13,832 nucleotides of DNA, from contig SFOB01000063.1 in the NCBI GenBank assembly GCA_004554075.1, forward strand, positions 1 through 13,832, given 5' to 3'. Of the stretch, positions 1 to 6,722 are shown piece by piece. Both the position numbers and the translations under genes were made by a program. How positions within the stretch are numbered: the stretch's first letter is position 1; each line of letters begins with the position of its first letter. The notes beneath the pieces were generated by a model that ran no database searches, had not been told where the DNA came from, and saw only the letters and a program-made list of their open reading frames with translations. This stretch comes from Treponema sp. (GTDB lineage Bacteria; Spirochaetota; Spirochaetia; Treponematales; Treponemataceae).

Positions 1-304
1 CACCCTTCTTAATTTTCAAGATAATGGTTAAAGAACCAGGCCAAAATTCATCCATCAACTTTCGGGCATTATCAGGAATCTCGGCAGCATACTTTTCAAC
101 CATTGCGATGGAGTTAACATGAACAATCAATGGATTATCACTTGGCCGCCCTTTTGCTAAATAAACATTCTTAACGGCTTTTTCATTGGTTGCATCAGCC
201 CCTAATCCATAAACAGTTTCAGTTGGAAAAGCCACTAATTCACCGCGCTTAATCGCAGCTGCTGCTTGGGCAATCTCACCATGTCGAAAAATCTTCGTAT
301 CCAT
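1..304 (-). CDS. Threonylcarbamoyl-AMP synthase (Sua5/YrdC/TsaC family), 5' part only
   Basis: The first 101 residues are present; the 3' part lies beyond the window edge. The family makes threonylcarbamoyl-AMP from threonine, bicarbonate and ATP, the first step of tRNA t6A37 modification in the cytoplasm. Visible hallmarks are the ELVAFPTETVYGLGADA segment (residues 22-38), the KGRPSDNPLIVH motif (51-62) that contributes nucleotide and threonine contacts in the family, and FWPGSLTII (87-95). The ATG at 304..302 is preceded by an AAAGGAAG ribosome binding site. The segment reads like a Lactobacillaceae gene rather than a spirochaete one; this is a recalled resemblance, not a search. It points the same way as the operon to its right, but an inverted repeat separates them and it has no functional link to plasmid genes. 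Family is secure; origin is uncertain. Confidence 0.9.
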   Translation of the reverse strand, partial: MDTKIFRHGEIAQAAAAIKRGELVAFPTETVYGLGADATNEKAVKNVYLAKGRPSDNPLIVHVNSIAMVEKYAAEIPDNARKLMDEFWPGSLTIILKIKKG

Positions 305-325
305 TCTTACTATCTTCCTTTTTTT

Positions 326-367
326 AGATGTGTAATCTCAGTTGTTTATACTGAAAATTACACATCT
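326..367. repeat. 11-bp inverted repeat between the Sua5 fragment and the plasmid-type operon
   Basis: AGATGTGTAAT at 326-336 is the exact reverse complement of ATTACACATCT at 357-367. Inside the 20-nt spacer a second TCAG/CTGA pair (338-341, 351-354) lets the hairpin extend. It lies 10 nt past the stop codon of the last operon gene, so it could end or stabilise that transcript. On the minus strand it is followed by A-rich rather than T-rich sequence, so it is not a typical intrinsic terminator. It also coincides with the place where the character of the sequence changes. Confidence 0.6.
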
Positions 368-377
368 TAAACAAATT

Positions 378-761
378 TTACTCGATGCTTTCAAGTTCGA
401 TTTCGTTTCTGATTTCCTGGATAGTTCCATTCTGCCAGTCTTCTTCGTAATATCCGAAATTCTGTACAATTGCTGGAAATCCATCTGGAGCGCCTTTTGT
501 CCAGTATTCAGTGCCGCCAAAACTGTATTCAAGTGCTGGAAGTTTATCTACAATATTTCCATCTTTGTCATAAACGTTTCCGTCAAGAAAACCGTTTACA
601 AATCTGCACACAGTTTCTTCTTCTTCATTTTCAAACTTGAACTTCTGTTCTCCGTTAAGCAGCTTACCGTCTCTTCCGATAATCGGTACACCGATAAACT
701 GTTTTGCCCTAGAGCATGACTGATTATTGTCATTTGTTTTAATTGCTTTGATTGTATTCAT
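378..761 (-). CDS. Small protein with MORN-like EYW..G / W..G repeat
   Basis: The product is 127 residues from the ATG at 761. That start has an AAGGA site 7 nt upstream and does not overlap the previous gene; an in-frame ATG at 797 would overlap the upstream gene and has no such site. The C-terminal half (about 64-113) contains DKDGNIVDKLP, EYWTKGAPDGFPAIVQ and YYEEDWQNG, resembling short MORN-like repeats (xxxWxNGxxHxxxGPAxxx) found in many phage and mobile-element proteins of unknown role. The N-terminal 30 residues are polar and probably flexible. There is no signal peptide or membrane segment. It is the last gene of the minus-strand operon. The function is not known. Confidence 0.7.
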   Translation of the reverse strand: MNTIKAIKTNDNNQSCSRAKQFIGVPIIGRDGKLLNGEQKFKFENEEEETVCRFVNGFLDGNVYDKDGNIVDKLPALEYSFGGTEYWTKGAPDGFPAIVQNFGYYEEDWQNGTIQEIRNEIELESIE

Positions 762-787
762 AATTAATTCCTTATTGTTGCTGTTAT

Positions 788-1039
788 TTATTTGCAATTT
801 GCAAAAGCCAAACTGTTTCTTACTTCAGAACCAAGACTTTCTAGTCTGTCTGCCTTTCTTTTTCCAGAACTTGCAAGGCGCTTAAAAACAGAAGATACAA
901 ACAGTTTTTCAGAAAGACTTAATTCAATTGTGTCTTTATTCTTTTTGTTTGTTTCTTCTATCTTGTTGATTATTTCGCAGATAGACTGAAATTCATAAGG
1001 TTCGACTTTGATTGTAACAGTCATTTTATTGCTTTCCAT
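788..1039 (-). CDS. Small hypothetical protein (83 aa)
   Basis: Not recognised. The protein is 83 residues, soluble and lysine/glutamate-rich, with a predicted helical middle (residues 18-45) and a basic stretch GKRKADRLE near 59-67. The ATG at 1039 is preceded by AAGGAAA at good spacing. It sits 23 nt downstream of ssb and 26 nt upstream of the next gene in the same direction, so it is probably translated from the same mRNA. Its size and basic helical character would suit an accessory DNA-binding or regulatory protein of the element, but nothing in the sequence proves this. Confidence 0.65.
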   Translation of the reverse strand: MESNKMTVTIKVEPYEFQSICEIINKIEETNKKNKDTIELSLSEKLFVSSVFKRLASSGKRKADRLESLGSEVRNSLAFANCK

Positions 1040-1062
1040 AAATTTTCCTTGTTGATGTATTT

Positions 1063-1494
1063 TTAAAAGATTTCATTCTGTTCGCCTGTATAATCTTCAG
1101 GCGTATTTGGAATGTCTTCTTCTACAGGAGCATTTTCACCCTGCTGTTTAGGCATTCTTTCTACCCAAGGATTGATACCGCCGACATCTGGAACAACTTT
1201 CAGTTTTGAATTTTTTGTACCGTCTGTACTGGTCCATGAATCCATATCAAGATGCCCCTGCACAGTGATATATCTTCCTTTGGTAAAATACTTGAACATT
1301 GTTTCTGCATAATTTCCAAAGATTGTAAAATCTACAAAAACAGGTTTATCCACATATTCTTCGCTGTCTTTTTTCTTTGTAGAACGATTTACAGCAAAAG
1401 ATACATGAACAAGACTCAAGCCTTCTTTTGTTTTTTCGAGAACGGCATCTTTAGTAATGCGTCCTCCCAAGTTTACTGAATTTAAATCTGTCAT
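1063..1494 (-). CDS. ssb: Single-stranded DNA binding protein (SSB, OB fold)
   Basis: The product is 143 residues from the ATG at 1494, chosen because GGAGG lies 8 nt upstream and because SSB proteins begin with a MxxLNxVxLxGR segment, here MTDLNSVNLGGRI. An ATG at 1515 would add seven residues that overlap the ribosome site. OB-fold marks are NLGGRITKDAVL (8-20), HVSFAVNR (30-37), FVDFTIFGNYAE (53-64) and FTKGRYITVQGHLDMDSW (70-87). The tail (115-143) is acidic and proline-rich and ends EQNEIF, a weak match to the usual DDDIPF tail that recruits replication partners. It binds single-stranded DNA during replication. Directly following rep, it is likely the element's own SSB rather than the chromosomal copy. 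Confidence 0.9.
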   Translation of the reverse strand: MTDLNSVNLGGRITKDAVLEKTKEGLSLVHVSFAVNRSTKKKDSEEYVDKPVFVDFTIFGNYAETMFKYFTKGRYITVQGHLDMDSWTSTDGTKNSKLKVVPDVGGINPWVERMPKQQGENAPVEEDIPNTPEDYTGEQNEIF

Positions 1495-1530
1495 TTTTTT
1501 TCCTCCGTATGACATAATTTTTTTGCAGCT

Positions 1531-2763
1531 TTAAGCTGACTTTTTTATGTTTAAATATTTGATTTCAAGTTCAGAAACCAAATTATCAAACTCCTTCTTT
1601 ATTTCTTTATTCATAATCCATTTTGAAATTGGATATTTTTCTACAAGCTTGTCTAATTCTTTTTGATACTCCTGATACTTAGAATTATCATTTCTTTTCA
1701 ACTCAAAAATTGCTTTTTCTTTCTGAATATTATTTGCATCATTGAGCATTTCTCCAGGATATTTACACTCTTCATTTGGACAGAAATAATCATTTTTATC
1801 ATGTAAGCAGCCACATACAGGGCATACAATCTGACGAGCTTTTTTATCTTCTAGTTTTTGTATCTCAAGTTCTTTGGTATGTGCAAATTTTGAGATATAT
1901 ACAGGCTGTGTAAATGACTTAAAGAAATATGAGACAAAATTGTCTTTGTTCTTACATCTTGGTTTTAAATCTGTGAATATCCACGTTAAATATTCCTCAA
2001 GATAGTTTAATGAGAGATTACAGTTTTTTAGATTTTGAACGAAAATCGGATATGGATTTGGATTGAAACAAGGATTATAACCAAATAATTTTATAATTGT
2101 GTTAAGAAAAACTTCTTCTTCTAAATCTTTATCTTTAAGCTGCTTTGTTTGTGTCGTTTTTACAGTTTGTTTTACAGGATTAGAAGAAGTAGTAGTAGGA
2201 TTATTTAAACTAGTAATAGGATTATATATAAGGGTCTGGACATTTTTGTCCACACCAACTGCTTTAGTCTGGACATTTTTGTCCACACCAACTGCTTTAG
2301 TCTGGATATTCTGTTTTTGTTCAGTATCAACATTAATATTCATTTCTTTGTGTTCAGGATTATCATTATCATATTCAAAGCTTAAAAATAGTTCTGTAAA
2401 TGCAAAGTATGTGAAGTTTCCTTTTTTTCCGGCATGTACAATTATTTTTTCAAATATTCCGGCTTCAACATATTTATCAAAGCGTCTCTGAATGCTTTTA
2501 ACGTTACATACACCTAAAATTGGGAAATCTCTGATTATTGCATCATAACGGACGTTGAAATAATCAACGCCGTCTATTGTTTTACACCACATTCCTTTTG
2601 ATTCTGAACCGTCTTTTTTTAAAGTCTTTGCACGTGTTTTATTTGCAAAGCCTTTAAACCATGTGAATATGAATATATCAGTCGGATCTATGGCTAAATT
2701 TGGATGAGCTTCATTAAACTGAGCAATTTTGACTTGGGAATAATCCCAAACACTGAACTTCAT
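1531..2763 (-). CDS. Replication initiator-like protein with winged-helix N-terminus and C-terminal zinc ribbon
   Basis: The protein is 410 residues. Residues 65-125 (YFNVRYDAII, then NVKSIQRRFDKYVEAGIFEK, then GNFTYFAF) read as a winged helix like that of plasmid and phage initiators or replisome organisers, where short helices are followed by a beta wing. Residues 135-215 are a low-complexity linker rich in N, T, K and Q that contains the tandem TKAVGVDKNVQ repeat. Residues 215-300 form a second helical domain. Residues 314-333 hold a zinc ribbon, C314-x2-C317 and C328-x4-C333. The tail is a charged helix. It probably binds an origin and loads the helicase; the assignment comes from domain order and from ssb, parA and parB nearby. 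The linker-coding DNA carries the candidate origin. The exact initiator family is not identified. Confidence 0.7.
   Translation of the reverse strand: MKFSVWDYSQVKIAQFNEAHPNLAIDPTDIFIFTWFKGFANKTRAKTLKKDGSESKGMWCKTIDGVDYFNVRYDAIIRDFPILGVCNVKSIQRRFDKYVEAGIFEKIIVHAGKKGNFTYFAFTELFLSFEYDNDNPEHKEMNINVDTEQKQNIQTKAVGVDKNVQTKAVGVDKNVQTLIYNPITSLNNPTTTSSNPVKQTVKTTQTKQLKDKDLEEEVFLNTIIKLFGYNPCFNPNPYPIFVQNLKNCNLSLNYLEEYLTWIFTDLKPRCKNKDNFVSYFFKSFTQPVYISKFAHTKELEIQKLEDKKARQIVCPVCGCLHDKNDYFCPNEECKYPGEMLNDANNIQKEKAIFELKRNDNSKYQEYQKELDKLVEKYPISKWIMNKEIKKEFDNLVSELEIKYLNIKKSA
2176..2224. repeat. AT-rich repeats with 21-bp period, candidate unwinding region
   Basis: AGGATTA occurs at 2176-2182, 2197-2203 and 2218-2224, exactly 21 bp apart, within a very AT-rich stretch inside rep. 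It lies immediately beside the 33-bp direct repeats. Regular AT-rich repeats next to iterons are typical of DNA unwinding elements of plasmid and phage origins. The spacing is a multiple of three, so an ordinary protein repeat (NP-x-T in the linker) could also explain it. Confidence 0.45.
2234..2307. repeat. Iteron-like 33-bp direct repeats inside rep, candidate replication origin
   Basis: Two identical 33-bp units lie head to tail at 2234-2266 and 2267-2299, followed by a partial third (GTCTGGA at 2300-2306). Each unit contains a perfect hairpin, TGGACA-TTTT-TGTCCA (2237-2252 and 2270-2285). Each also contains TTGTCCACA (2246-2254 and 2279-2287), one base from the DnaA box TTATCCACA. In the protein they encode the duplicated TKAVGVDKNVQ. 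Exact nucleotide identity over 33 bp suggests selection on the DNA, or recent duplication. Many phage and plasmid initiators carry their origin inside the initiator gene. Confidence 0.6.
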
Positions 2764-2791
2764 AACTAGTTTATTCTCTTTATTTATTGTT

Positions 2792-3298
2792 TTATTTCTG
2801 TTGCATTGTTTTTATTTCTACTGCACTTAATGAAAGCGGTGCATCAGAATATACGCAGCTTACCATTGTGCCTGAACACTCAACAGCGGTTCCATTTGCT
2901 AAAAAGAACCTGTAGCCAGGATTGTTTGTTCCGTATGTTCCGTCTACATCAGGTGTTTCCCTGTTATTGGTTGCAGAACCAGAAAGGTATTCTGGTAATA
3001 AATAACTTTGTGTTGATGCTGGTTTTCCGTGAGTTATAAAATACCCTATGCAGTTTGAACCAATAAATATATATACATAACATACTGTATCCGGAACATT
3101 CCATCTTTTTGTCCAATCATAAATAAGCTTTCTTTCAAGAAAGTTTCCTGTTAAAGGAACTGGATATTCCTTAAAAGCATTGTATTCAAGTTTCTGCTGT
3201 ACATCAGCTATAGAACCAGAATTACCGAAGAAGCTTTGTCCAAAACAACTTGTCGAAAAAACAAAAATTGCTGCACTAATTAAAATAAATCTTTTCAT
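2792..3298 (-). CDS. Exported protein of unknown function
   Basis: The product is 168 residues. The N-terminus is a signal peptide: K2-R3, a hydrophobic core (about 4-15), then STSCFGQS. The cysteine at 18 could be lipidated, because spirochaete lipoboxes are loose, or cleavage could follow residue 21. The mature part has KLIYDWTKRWNVPDTVCYVYIF, then SNCIGYFITHGKP (a segment rich in aromatic residues and cysteine), and a C-terminal region with GYRFFLANGTAVECSGTMVSC. Paired cysteines fit an extracytoplasmic location. Similar small exported proteins occur on phages and integrative elements, but I do not recognise a named family. It starts 3 nt after the preceding lipoprotein gene, whose end overlaps its ribosome site, so the two are probably made together. 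Confidence 0.65.
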   Translation of the reverse strand: MKRFILISAAIFVFSTSCFGQSFFGNSGSIADVQQKLEYNAFKEYPVPLTGNFLERKLIYDWTKRWNVPDTVCYVYIFIGSNCIGYFITHGKPASTQSYLLPEYLSGSATNNRETPDVDGTYGTNNPGYRFFLANGTAVECSGTMVSCVYSDAPLSLSAVEIKTMQQK

Positions 3299-3301
3299 AT
3301 C

Positions 3302-3670
3302 TTATTCTCCTAATAATTCATTTATATTAATCTGGTATGGTAAGTCTTGAGGCTTCCACATAGCCTTTGTATGTTTCATGCGAGATTTTGAGTTATAATC
3401 TTCAACCATATCTGTTAAGACCATTTTAATTGCTGTTTTTTCAGGTTCTTCCGCCAATAAAACTTTGGTTTTTGTTGCTTTAATAACACCATACTGGTCA
3501 TAAAACCATTCATAATTGGCAAGTCTTTTTCCTGCATCCTGTCTGAGCCAGGACTCTTTTAGGTCGTTGTCAAAAGTTGCAAGGGCATCATTTGCTTTTC
3601 TTATTGGATTACACGAGAAAAATGTAAAACAAAGGCTTACTAAAAAAACAATCTTTAATATTTTCTCCAT
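3302..3670 (-). CDS. Small predicted lipoprotein
   Basis: The product is 122 residues. MEKILKIVFLVSLCFTFFSC is a lipoprotein signal peptide with a lipobox-like FFSC and the modified cysteine at position 20. The mature part is soluble, charged and helical. It includes NDALATFDNDLKESWLRQ (27-44) and a C-terminal DYNSKSRMKHTKAMWKPQDLPYQI segment (90-113) that resembles small lipoproteins of phages and conjugative elements by general pattern (DYNxxSR...LPxxI). A strong AGGAGG precedes the ATG. Such proteins can act in lysis, exclusion or surface modification; none of these can be chosen from sequence alone. It is co-directional and almost contiguous with the exported protein downstream. Confidence 0.7.
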   Translation of the reverse strand: MEKILKIVFLVSLCFTFFSCNPIRKANDALATFDNDLKESWLRQDAGKRLANYEWFYDQYGVIKATKTKVLLAEEPEKTAIKMVLTDMVEDYNSKSRMKHTKAMWKPQDLPYQININELLGE

Positions 3671-3725
3671 AATATTTATTCCTCCTGTTATTTGCCTTTA
3701 AGACCTCTGAAAGCTTCCATCCATA

Positions 3726-4532
3726 CTAAGTTTTCTCCTCCTCAATATCTCGTAATTCCGAGCAGACATAATCAAGTCTCTGATTCAAGACATCTATAGT
3801 TTTTTCAATATGGATTTTTTCTTTTAGAAGCTTTTCCTTTTTAGAAATTTCTTTATTGGTCGAAAAATGCTTTTTTACCTGTTCAACGGTTTTTCCTTCT
3901 GAAATTGCTGTATTGACAGCTTCTCTTTGTGCCGGACTTTTTTTCAATGACTTTACAAGGACTTCCTGCATATCCTGCCCGATATTTTCCGTCTGAACAT
4001 GTGCTGCCCCTATGCAGTTGAATACCGTCTTCTTCTGCATTTTTAGATCGTTTGTATATATATCTTCCAGTCGAACATTTTCTTCTTCTGATACTTCTCG
4101 TATTTCTTCAAGTAGACTTCCAAGTTTCTTTTTTAGGACAGCAATTTCATGGTCTATTCCTTTTGCTTCCTCAATCAGATTCTTAAGCTTTTCAGAACGG
4201 TTTCTGAAATATATGCCCTGCTTTACGGCTTTTTCAACAAGTTCATCCATTTTTGCCCAGAATTCTGTTGTATGGCTTTTTTCTCCTTTTTGTGAGGAAA
4301 TACCATTTTTCTCATTTCTGACATTAATCAGATGATGAGTGTATTCATGAATAGCCGTATACATAAGCTGATTATCATTTTTGAAATTCAGGTTATGAAT
4401 AAGGATTTCATGTGTTGTCGGTTTGTAAAGACCGTTGACTTTCTTACTTTCCTTTCCTGTCATGGTGACTGTAAAATCAATGTCTGTCTTTTCGAGTTCA
4501 AGAAGCATTTCTTTTATGTGTTCGTTTGTCAT
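3726..4532 (-). CDS. HExxH zincin-like putative metallopeptidase with coiled-coil C-terminus
   Basis: The product is 268 residues. Residues 58-69 (YTAIHEYTHHLI) contain the zincin motif H62-E63-x-x-H66. H87 in SHTTEFWAKMDEL is a plausible third ligand, as in SprT/YgjP-like proteins where a histidine precedes FW. A strand segment, THEILIHNL, precedes the motif as expected for this fold. Residues 112-165 and 220-265 are strongly charged and heptad-like (IDHEIAVLKKKLGSLLEEIREV), giving two coiled coils separated by a helical linker. No signal peptide, so it should act in the cytoplasm. It lies 39 nt downstream of parB in the same operon. A role in cleaving DNA-bound proteins, as for SprT relatives, or in controlling a partner on the element is possible but inferred. 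The catalytic motif is intact. Confidence 0.7.
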   Translation of the reverse strand: MTNEHIKEMLLELEKTDIDFTVTMTGKESKKVNGLYKPTTHEILIHNLNFKNDNQLMYTAIHEYTHHLINVRNEKNGISSQKGEKSHTTEFWAKMDELVEKAVKQGIYFRNRSEKLKNLIEEAKGIDHEIAVLKKKLGSLLEEIREVSEEENVRLEDIYTNDLKMQKKTVFNCIGAAHVQTENIGQDMQEVLVKSLKKSPAQREAVNTAISEGKTVEQVKKHFSTNKEISKKEKLLKEKIHIEKTIDVLNQRLDYVCSELRDIEEEKT

Positions 4533-4571
4533 TTGTTATTATCCTTCTTTTTTGTTTTCTGTAGAAACAGG

Positions 4572-5636
4572 CTACGTATTAAACTCTTTCAAAACCTCTT
4601 CATCGTCTGTTTTAATTTCAAATTTTGGAGCAATTACTGAGAATGTGAAATCAGAGAACAAGTCATCGTTTTCAATTTCTTCAACTGTTTTACCTTCGTG
4701 CAGCATGGAAATGATTTTGTCGTAAATCTGATAAGCCCCTTCGGAAAAGCCTTTTTTAAATCCTTCGGTAAAACCACCCTCGTAAGCTCTTTTTCTTTCA
4801 AGCGTTCTTTCCGAGTCCTGCTCTGGTGTAAGCTTATTCGGATCTTCCCTTGGATGTTCCTGCATAAAACTTAATCCGCCCGGATTTCCTTCGTTGTCCT
4901 CAAGGGCATCCGAAATGTCATCATCAGAAAAATCTTCTTTTTCTTTTTTTGGTTTTGGATTTTTCTTTTCATTGATTATTTTGTCAGCCTTAGAAATAGA
5001 CATTTCTCCGTTTTTTACAGCTTCAAGTGTTTCATCATCTGCGTTGTTGATGATGTTTCTCATGCGTTCAGCAGTTCGTGTTGAAACTCCAAGAACATCT
5101 GCTATTTCTTCAGAAGACTTTCCGGCACTTTCACCTTCTGCCTTTTTACCAGGATTTTTAAGCTGATCCAGTTTTGCCATTGCATCAAGTTTCTGATAAG
5201 GTTCAAGGTTTCGTCTTAAAATCTGAAGTTCATAGGCATAAATTAAGGCTTCTGTGCGGGTATCAAAGGTATGAATATAGGCAGGAATTTCTTCAATTCC
5301 TGCAATTTTTGCGGCAGCTACACGGTGGGCACCGTCACCACGGATAGGATGTTCCATTGTTTCAGGTTCTTCTCTGATTTTGAAAAGATGAATGACCTGG
5401 GTTTTATCATAACCTTTGGCTATCATGGATTCAGCAATAGACTTTGCCATTTCTTCATTGAATGGGAAAATCTCAGTGAAATCTCCCTTCGGGTCTTCAG
5501 TAATGTCTTCAACCTTTACTTTTTCAAAACCTGTATTCTGCGATACTACTGTTTTTCCTGCTGAAAATGCCTGAGCGAGCTGATTATTATCGTTTTGCTT
5601 TTTTAAGTCGTTATATGAAATCTTTTTACTTGCCAT
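4572..5636 (-). CDS. parB: ParB-like partition protein
   Basis: The product is 354 residues. The N-terminal ParB/Sulfiredoxin-like domain (about 38-145) contains the signature GDGAHRVAAAKIAGIEEIPAYI (100-121), equivalent to the CTP-binding GxxRxxA box of ParB proteins, followed by the ILRRNLEPYQKLDAM linker (139-153). A helix-turn-helix lies at 173-195 (KSSEEIADVLGVSTRTAERMR). After a very charged, disordered stretch (222-280) the C-terminus has a glycine-phased helix, GGFTEGFKKGFSEGAYQIYDKI, and an acidic tail. It binds parS sites and loads ParA. It begins 63 nt after parA, and the pair forms a standard segregation module. A 354-residue length with a distinctive C-terminus suits a plasmid or integrative-element ParB rather than the chromosomal one. 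No parS was located with confidence. Confidence 0.88.
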   Translation of the reverse strand: MASKKISYNDLKKQNDNNQLAQAFSAGKTVVSQNTGFEKVKVEDITEDPKGDFTEIFPFNEEMAKSIAESMIAKGYDKTQVIHLFKIREEPETMEHPIRGDGAHRVAAAKIAGIEEIPAYIHTFDTRTEALIYAYELQILRRNLEPYQKLDAMAKLDQLKNPGKKAEGESAGKSSEEIADVLGVSTRTAERMRNIINNADDETLEAVKNGEMSISKADKIINEKKNPKPKKEKEDFSDDDISDALEDNEGNPGGLSFMQEHPREDPNKLTPEQDSERTLERKRAYEGGFTEGFKKGFSEGAYQIYDKIISMLHEGKTVEEIENDDLFSDFTFSVIAPKFEIKTDDEEVLKEFNT

Positions 5637-5699
5637 AGTTTATTCTCTTTTTTCCTCTACTTAAATTATTGAAATTACATAAGCAAATATTATTGTTAT

Positions 5700-6464
5700 T
5701 TAATTATGCTCATAATTTTCCTCTAAATCGTTACTCAATTCTGAAATTACAGAGAGAGTTTCCTTTTTTACACCTTCAAGATACTGAAGCGGAACATGTA
5801 CGGATTGAGCTTTACGGAAGCCCTGGTCTACAGGAACTATATACAATTTTGAATCAGTTGCAGCTCTGATTTTTTCAAGATAATCAGCCTGCTGAACAAG
5901 GCGTAAGTCACGACTGTTCAAGACAATTTTGTCCATTTTTGGCTTGTCAGTGTCATAACGATCTTTGAGTGAATCTATATTCTGCATGAAAGTTATAAGA
6001 CCGTCTGATGAGAATTCATCAATGTTCAAAACAGTGATTGCTTCATCTGAAGCAAGGAAGCAGCTTTCTTCAAGTGCGCCAAATGACGGAGATGTATCAA
6101 TAATAAGGAAGTCAAAATCTTCCTTAACTTCACGGCAGATATGTTTAACAATAAATGGTTGCTGGGTAGCAAGAGTTTTAGAATAAAGTCTTAAATCGGA
6201 ATCCAAACTGGCAGTTGGAATGATTGAAAGGTTTTCAACCTGGGTAGAAATAATTGCATCTTTTGCCTGAGCTTTTTTCATAAGTACATCAGCAAGTTCA
6301 AGAGTTATCTCTTCAACTCCAAGCCAGGTAGTTGCATTTCCCTGTGGGTCTGCGTCAAGTAATAATACTTTTTTTCCATTTTCTGCCAGCTGTACGGCAG
6401 TTGATACTGAAATACTGGTTTTACCAGTTCCACCTTTTTGTAAAGCAAATGTAATTGTTTTCAT
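5700..6464 (-). CDS. parA: ParA-family partition ATPase
   Basis: The product is 254 residues. The deviant Walker A motif KGGTGKTS lies at 10-17 with both signature lysines (K10, K15); LLLDADPQGNATTWL (34-48) holds the Walker A' region, and DFLIIDTSPSFGAL (118-131) is Walker B. Length and motif spacing match small plasmid-type (type Ib-like) or chromosomal-type ParA proteins without an N-terminal HTH. It hydrolyses ATP on the nucleoid to move ParB-bound DNA. AGAGGA precedes the ATG with good spacing. It heads the nine-gene minus-strand operon, and a near-perfect inverted repeat 26 nt upstream may be the operator through which ParA or ParB represses the operon. Confidence 0.93.
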   Translation of the reverse strand: MKTITFALQKGGTGKTSISVSTAVQLAENGKKVLLLDADPQGNATTWLGVEEITLELADVLMKKAQAKDAIISTQVENLSIIPTASLDSDLRLYSKTLATQQPFIVKHICREVKEDFDFLIIDTSPSFGALEESCFLASDEAITVLNIDEFSSDGLITFMQNIDSLKDRYDTDKPKMDKIVLNSRDLRLVQQADYLEKIRAATDSKLYIVPVDQGFRKAQSVHVPLQYLEGVKKETLSVISELSNDLEENYEHN

Positions 6465-6489
6465 AGCGGTCCTCTATGACTTTTAAGAT

Positions 6490-6509
6490 AGTCTCTCATA
6501 CGAGAAACT
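6490..6509. promoter_or_regulatory. Inverted repeat upstream of parA, candidate operator
   Basis: AGTCTCTC (6490-6497), a 4-nt spacer ATAC, and GAGAAACT (6502-6509) form an 8-bp inverted repeat with one mismatch, 26 nt before the parA start. Its position fits autoregulation of the partition operon or a parS-like site. I could not identify a convincing promoter around it. Confidence 0.4.
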
Positions 6510-6511
6510 TA

Positions 6512-6583
6512 TGCCCTTGATAGGAATCGAACCTATCAAGGCAAAAGCAGCGCTAACGACTTCTGCCTCAACCCATTAAGGGC
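6512..6583 (-). other. tRNA-like element with consensus T-arm, no standard anticodon arm
   Basis: On the minus strand a 72-nt stretch starts GCCCTTA and ends AAGGGC plus A, giving six acceptor-stem pairs. Its T-arm is textbook: ATAGG-TTCGATT-CCTAT (5-bp stem, TTCGATT loop). The middle does not fold as a normal tRNA: the best helix is GGCAGAAG/CTTTTGCC closing a 12-nt loop, with no separate D and anticodon arms. CCA is not encoded. The T-stem can also extend into a 10-bp hairpin with CCTTG. It may be a decayed tRNA, the 3' end of a tRNA rebuilt at an attachment site, or another structured RNA. It lies 48 nt upstream of parA. Confidence 0.4.
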
Positions 6584-6619
6584 AAAATGCCCTGAAACTT
6601 ATCCCGAAGCTCCAGGACT

Positions 6620-6672
6620 AAATGTTTACGCCTTCCCACTAGTTAACTACACCACCTTCCCAGTAAACATTT
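6620..6672. repeat. 10-bp inverted repeat in the parA-yajC intergenic region
   Basis: AAATGTTTAC (6620-6629) pairs perfectly with GTAAACATTT (6663-6672) across 33 nt. The loop holds the 10-bp palindrome TAGTTAACTA (6639-6648) and two copies of CTTCCCA. With the AGGGCA/TGCCCT hairpin beside the tRNA-like element, it makes a chain of hairpins from 6512 to 6672. This could be a structured RNA or a protein-binding region. Confidence 0.4.
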
Positions 6673-6722
6673 TGCTTGTATCATCTATCACACAAAGACA
6701 AAGGAGGTTTGCTTTATGAATA

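Noticed and set aside
762..797. Upstream ATG for the MORN-like gene
   Set aside because: It overlaps the preceding gene and lacks a ribosome site, while the ATG at 761 has AAGGA at 7 nt.
1346..1354. Perfect DnaA box TTATCCACA inside ssb
   Set aside because: A single isolated box encoding conserved-looking residues (VDK) is weak evidence for an origin; the repeats in rep are stronger.
2234..2307. CRISPR array
   Set aside because: The 33-bp units are directly adjacent with no unique spacers, and they are in-frame coding sequence.
6512..6583. Calling a functional tRNA with an anticodon
   Set aside because: No 7-nt anticodon loop on a 5-bp stem can be formed between the acceptor and T-arm, so no amino acid can be assigned.
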